64,000 nt of DNA from NCBI RefSeq assembly GCF_051622035.1, contig NC_135359.1, positions 20,173,501 through 20,237,500 on the forward strand, in the 5' to 3' direction. A program made the position numbers and the translations under genes. This DNA is from Arctopsyche grandis. Taxonomy: Eukaryota > Arthropoda > Insecta > Trichoptera > Hydropsychidae. Below, one piece after another: positions 55,101 through 61,100 of this stretch (its first letter is position 1; each line of letters opens with the position of its first letter). The notes beneath the pieces were generated by a model. The model searched no databases. It saw nothing but the letters and a program-made list of their open reading frames with translations, and had not been told where the DNA came from.

Positions 55101-58100
55101 GCCAATGCGAATTTTCAAGTGACAATTTCTTTGAATATATTACAATTTTTATTGAAGGATGTTAAACGAGAAAAAAATATCTTGATATTCAAGCTGTTGG
55201 GTCTTTGAGTCGATTGTGAAAATGTATTGTACAAAATTTAAAACAAATGTGATAGCTAACAGAAAGTAATGTGTTTATGAAACTGATTTTTTTTCTAAAT
55301 TATTGATGTGGCTTTTTTATATCAATTAAAAAATATATAAATTCTGTACACAATGTATGTTTGCTGTATAATTTTTTATTTTCATAAAAATTCAATGATT
55401 TTTTTTCACTAACTTTTTTCTGCTCTTTTGAACCGTTTCTGAACATTTATGAGTTTATAAATTGCAACTTTTTGATTAGATAGCAGAAAAAAGTTAATTA
55501 CATGATATTAAATGGTGCTTGTATTATTTTTATGAATCGCATGCTAATGATATGTTAAACAAACTCTTGTATACATACATATGTACATACATACATATAC
55601 AATATGAACATGTTTAGGCATATACATATTTACGTTTGTAGTAATTAGACATGTGATGTGCTCTGCATGTAAAATTGTGTTTGTTTTTTTCTGTTCTTTT
55701 TATATAGTCTGATGAGACCCCACAAGTAAATGGAACACCTTTGGATAAACCCGATAAGAAGATTATCGAACTTCAATCAGCTTTAGATAAACAGGTAATT
55801 GAATGATTCCTGACTAAGCAGCATCAGCATTTGAGTTGAATAGTTCAAAACGACATTGTACATATGATTAATTGAAACTTTCGCCATTTCATTACTTTTA
55901 CTGCATGCTTATCCATATTTAAAACTATGTTAGGGTTGCCAGATTTTCAAAACCTCATGAAATTAGTATACACATCAGTGGCGTGCAGTGGAAATTTCTC
56001 GTTTATATCAGACAGCTTTACTTAGATAATTAGTAGGATACAAGAGTATGCAGTATGACGTCACAGCATGCAATTTTATCCTACTCGCGCACATCAAAGT
56101 AAAGCTCTACAATAGAAACAGATAAATCTTCACCGAATGCCACTGATATACATACATATATAATATATGGTATCACAAGTCGTTCACAGACAGCTCCGTC
56201 ACGACCGTTAGCTTACCAATATTTCGTTCATGAACGAAATATCAGTAAACAACATGTATGTGAACCAACAATCGGGAATTAAGAGTTGTAAGCGATTTGT
56301 CGTGAACGAATCATCCGTAAACGAAGCGTTAGTGTGCGAATTACACTGTTCGACACGAAAAATGTTACAGAGACGAGATATGACTTTTCTTATAGATCTA
56401 TGCCCAGTGAACACGAATCTGGTAATAAAAAGTGTTGATTGGCTCGAGATTCGGAGATATATGTGTTTTTTAAATCGCGCGATTTTTCTATATCTTGGTG
56501 TTGTTCGGTCGATTTCTCAAAATCTGTTAATTTCCTGTTAAAAATGAATATTGGAATCTACAGTCGGGTATTTTATCTTTCATTTGTAGTACTTTTCAGC
56601 TTTCAAATCTCTCTAAGTAGTCGTCCAGTTCAAATCAAAAGTCAAAATTACGTATTTTCACTTGGGATTTTTTCCCACTGTTAATACTATATTATATTGA
56701 GTATTTTCTATTGAAACATGTTTATTAGGATAGTGTTCTGGCCACACTATTTTTTGATTTCGTTTAAAAGGGGTAATTGGATGTGTGGTGAATTTTAAAC
56801 CGGTTAATTTTCGAGCAAAAATTTCGTATTAGTAGAGAACATATTTGTATTGCGTGCGCTGCATCATTCTCCGCTGTAATGTGCGTCATTGTATACAACG
56901 ATATAGAGTGGTCACAAACTTTTTTCAATGTGTTTTTAAATAATTTTGTAATGAAATAATTAGAAGGATTTGAATTTAATAATATATTTATTGAATACGA
57001 ATATGTATAGCGTAAAAATAAGTATCAGTACATTTTAAGCACCCGAATAAAAATAAAAATAGACATGGAAAATAAAAACAAAAATCAAAATGAAATTAAA
57101 TACGAAGATAATGAACATTTCAAAGATAAATAATTGTGAAAAAATAAAAATATATCTATATTAAAATAAAATATTATGTTATATATGTTCTGATATTGAA
57201 ATATCAGAACATATATAGGAATAAAAACAAAATATTTCATTTTTTAAGTTCTTTGTACCTACTTAAAAAATATAATGCTTTCGAAACAAAAATATATAAA
57301 ATTGAAAAATTAAAAATATTTATTTATAAAAATGAAAAAAACATGAATAATATAATGAGAATATTTACATACATATATCACAGATATAAACATGATTGAT
57401 AACTGGTTTTCCTCGATAAAATACATTGCCTTCATCTTTTTCGTTTGTATACAAATTCTGGTTCAGCTCGACTCAATGTCCAGCAATAATCCGCTAACAT
57501 TGTTGAACTGCATTTACCCTGATACCGCTTCTCCATCACCGAAATATCTTGATGAAACCGTTCACCATGCTCGTCGCTCACTGCACCACAGTTATCCGGG
57601 AAAAAATTTAAATGAGAATGGAGTATATGTATCTTCAATGACATATTGCAACCTAATTTTTCATATGACGACAAAAGATTTTTAACAAGTTCATCGTAAT
57701 TGTCAGATTTTTTGTTTCCAAGAAAGTTGTTTGCTACCAACTGGAATGCATTCCATGCTGCTTTTTCGTCACCATAGATAATACGGTTAAACTGTTCATC
57801 TTTCATGAGCTCCCGAATTTGTGGACCAACAAAAATGCCTTCTTTAATTTTTGCGTCACTAATTTTTGGAAATTTCTTGGCTAGGTATTTAAAAGCTGGT
57901 TCATCTCGATTCATAGTATGGAGGATGAACGAATGAGACGACTGGCATGTTAATGCACGTGTTTATTATATGACAGCTGAAGACAGAGTGAGTAGTGGCT
58001 CTCCGAACCCAGCCGGGTTGGTCCCCACTCGCAAGAAGGCAACCAAACTCGACCATGTCGTATAAGCGAGCCGCCACAATAGCTTTAACAAAATTCTTAA

Positions 58101-61100
58101 ATAGACCTAATTTGATATGCAGTGGTGGTAATAAAATTTTAGTGGAATCCACAAGTGGCAGATGCTTTACATTTTTTTCTCCTGGTTCGAGTGATAGTCG
58201 GACTGGCCAATCCATCTTCTTGTAATGGTCTTTTTTCGCTCTACTGTCCCACTCGCATAAGAAACAACAGTATTTTGTGTAGCCTTGTTGCAATCCTAAT
58301 AAAATACCTATTACTTTGAAGTCACCACACAGCTTCCATTTATGTTTATCATAATTGATGTATTTTAAAAGGGTTTGCATATTTTCATACGTTTCTTTTA
58401 AATTGTCTGCATACCCAATTGGAACTGCCGGTAGGGTGTTTCCATAGTATAATAAAACGGCTTTTAGGGCAGATTTTGACGAATCAATAAATAGTCTCCA
58501 TTCTTCTGGATCATATTCATATTTTAGAGCGTTCATCAAACCTTCTATGTTTTCGCAGATGGTAAGTCTTCCATACATTCTAAAAAAACACTCGAAATCT
58601 GCATGGCGGCTACGAAACGAAGTTACTTTTACTTTTTCCTGTAGGAATTTCCATTGTTGTAACCTAGATCCCAATAATTCTGACTTGTATTTTGGCAAGT
58701 CTAGATCTCTGGCAAGGTCGTTTAATTTGTTTTGATCCATCTTAAGATCTGGATCAGGCTCGACATCGTTTTGAAAATCCGGATCTCTTGAGGTTGATGG
58801 CAGTTCACAAATTTTGTTCACAAATCTGTTCTGGTTCAAATATTGTGGAAATTTGCGGTGGTACTGGAATAGAGAATTCTTCATTGTGGGGTACAGGACG
58901 AAGAGCGGATGGTATGTTGGGGTAGGTCATAGTTAGCCTTTTCTTTCGAGTAATGCCACTCCGAATCAGAGGAGTAACACAAAAATAGCAATCGTTGTCA
59001 TGATTCCTTGGTTCTCTCCATATCATGGGAATAGCAAAACGCATTGATCGTCTCTTCCCTAACAACCAACCGCTAAGATTTGATGTACAAATATTACAAC
59101 ATATATGTGGCGCCCAGCTTTTATCCTGATCGCCTATCTCACACCCAAAGTATAGATGGTAAGCCCTTTTGATTTTTTTGATTTTTTTGATGTTTGGGTT
59201 ATAGAACGTCTTTGCGATAAAAAAGTGATATTACCGCAAATGTAGCAAAAGTTATCTGGTCTGTTTATACACTGCCGTTCCATTTTGTCCACACGTTGCA
59301 CATTAACGGTAAAGAGAACACAAAGTTATTTATGACGGTCGCGAGGATTAAAAATCAATTTTAATATCACACACTCAAACAGTTCAAAAAAAAAAAAAAA
59401 AAATTTTTACCTAAATATACGTTTAAAAAAATTAAGTCTATAACTTCGATCCGTAAAATTCTATGGTTTTATCAACACCTTTCGAACTGAAAGACCTCTC
59501 GAAGGGAACTGAAGTACAATACGAATGTATAAACACATAAAAGAGGTAAAAAGAGCGCGAGCATAGTGAGTCATCGACCATCGTATAGCTCGTGCAGCGT
59601 ACACTTCACGAGCTACATATATGTACAGCGCACGCAACACAAATATGTTCTCTACTAATACGAAATTTTTGCTCGAAAATTAACCGGTTTAAAATTCACC
59701 ACACATCCAATTACCCCTTTTAAACGAAATCAAAAAATAGTGTGGCCAGAACACTATCCTAATAAACATGTTTCAATAGAAAATACTCAATATAATATAG
59801 TATTAACAGTGGGAAAAAATCCCAAGTGAAAATACGTAATTTTGACTTTTGATTTGAACTGGACGACTACTTAGAGAGATTTGAAAGCTGAAAAGTACTA
59901 CAAATGAAAGATAAAATACCCGACTGTAGATTCCAATATTCATTTTTAACAGGAAATTAACAGATTTTGAGAAATCGACCGAACAACACCAAGATATAGA
60001 AAAATCGCGCGATTTAAAAAACACATATATCTCCGAATCTCGAGCCAATCAACACTTTTTATTACCGGATTCGTGTTCACTGGGCATAGATCTATAAGAA
60101 AAGCCATATCTCGTCTCTGTAACATTTTAAAAGTCGTCATTTGTCGAACAGTGTTATCAGTGAACGAAGTATCGCAAGTGACACACACTCGCGCCTTCAG
60201 CTTAAACGGTGTGTAAAGCACACCGTTTACGCGCACAAAACACAAATCCGTGCTCTACTAATACGAATTTTTTGCTCGTAAATTTACAGATTTAAAATTC
60301 AGCACACATCCAATTAACCCTTTTAAACGAAAACAAAAAATAGTGTGGCCAGAACACTATCCTAATAAACATGTTTCAATAGAAAATACTCAATATAATA
60401 TAGTATTAACAGTGGGAAAAAATCCCAAGTGAAAATACGTAATTTTGACTTTTGATTTGAAGTGGACGACTACTTAGAGAGATTTGAAAACTGAAAAGAA
60501 CATTGAAAACAAATGAAAGATAAAATACCCGACTATAGATTCCAATTTTAATTTTGAACAGGAAATTAACAGATTTTGAGAAATCGACCGAATAACACCA
60601 AGATATAGATAAATTGCGCGATTTAAAAAACAAATATATATCCGAATCTCGAGCCAATCAACAATTTTTATTACCAGATTCGTGTTCACTGGGCATAGAT
60701 CTATAAGAAAAGTTATATCTCGTCTCTGAACCAAAAAAAAAATTCGTCATTTGTTGAAGAGTGAAATCATTCGCAGGAATCACATTAATCACTAGAATTA
60801 CATTTTGATTTAAATACAGACACACATGATTCAAACACTTGCATAGATTCAGCTAATGCTGGCATCTACAAATTCTGTTCCTAAAGGATCATACACCAGG
60901 TTGTTACAAAAATAAGAGTCTTTAACTACATACGTTTTTCTACATGTATGTATGTATGTAGTTAAAGAGTCTCTTTAACCCTTTGCCCGCGGCAATAAAT
61001 ATAGCGAACAAGCCCTGTACGCAGCACCTTTTTCGCGAATTTGGCAATCGAGTTAATATTTTAATATTTACTCAAGTAACCAGATATGTTAATTAACACA

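Larger units (their letters stand above)
56344..60153 (-). mobile_element. 3.8 kb CACTA-like DNA transposon carrying an uncharacterised gene
   Basis: Ends CACTGTTCGAC and GTCGAACAGTG are flanked by TTA on both sides (56341-56343, 60154-60156). Long inverted repeats cover 56344-56862 and 59626-60153. The 2.8 kb centre carries one intronless gene on the minus strand (59283-57432). CACTR ends with a 3 bp duplication fit the EnSpm/CACTA group, but I did not recognise its transposase signature, so the class is an inference. It lies in liprin-alpha intron 6 and has been hit by a solo LTR at 57917. Confidence 0.75.

Noticed and set aside
56208-56684. Conserved proteins in the arms of the CACTA-like element ([11 protein letters not shown] and similar frames)
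   Set aside because: The same frames appear in all three arm copies only because the DNA is shared; they contain no recognised domain and differ by frameshifts.
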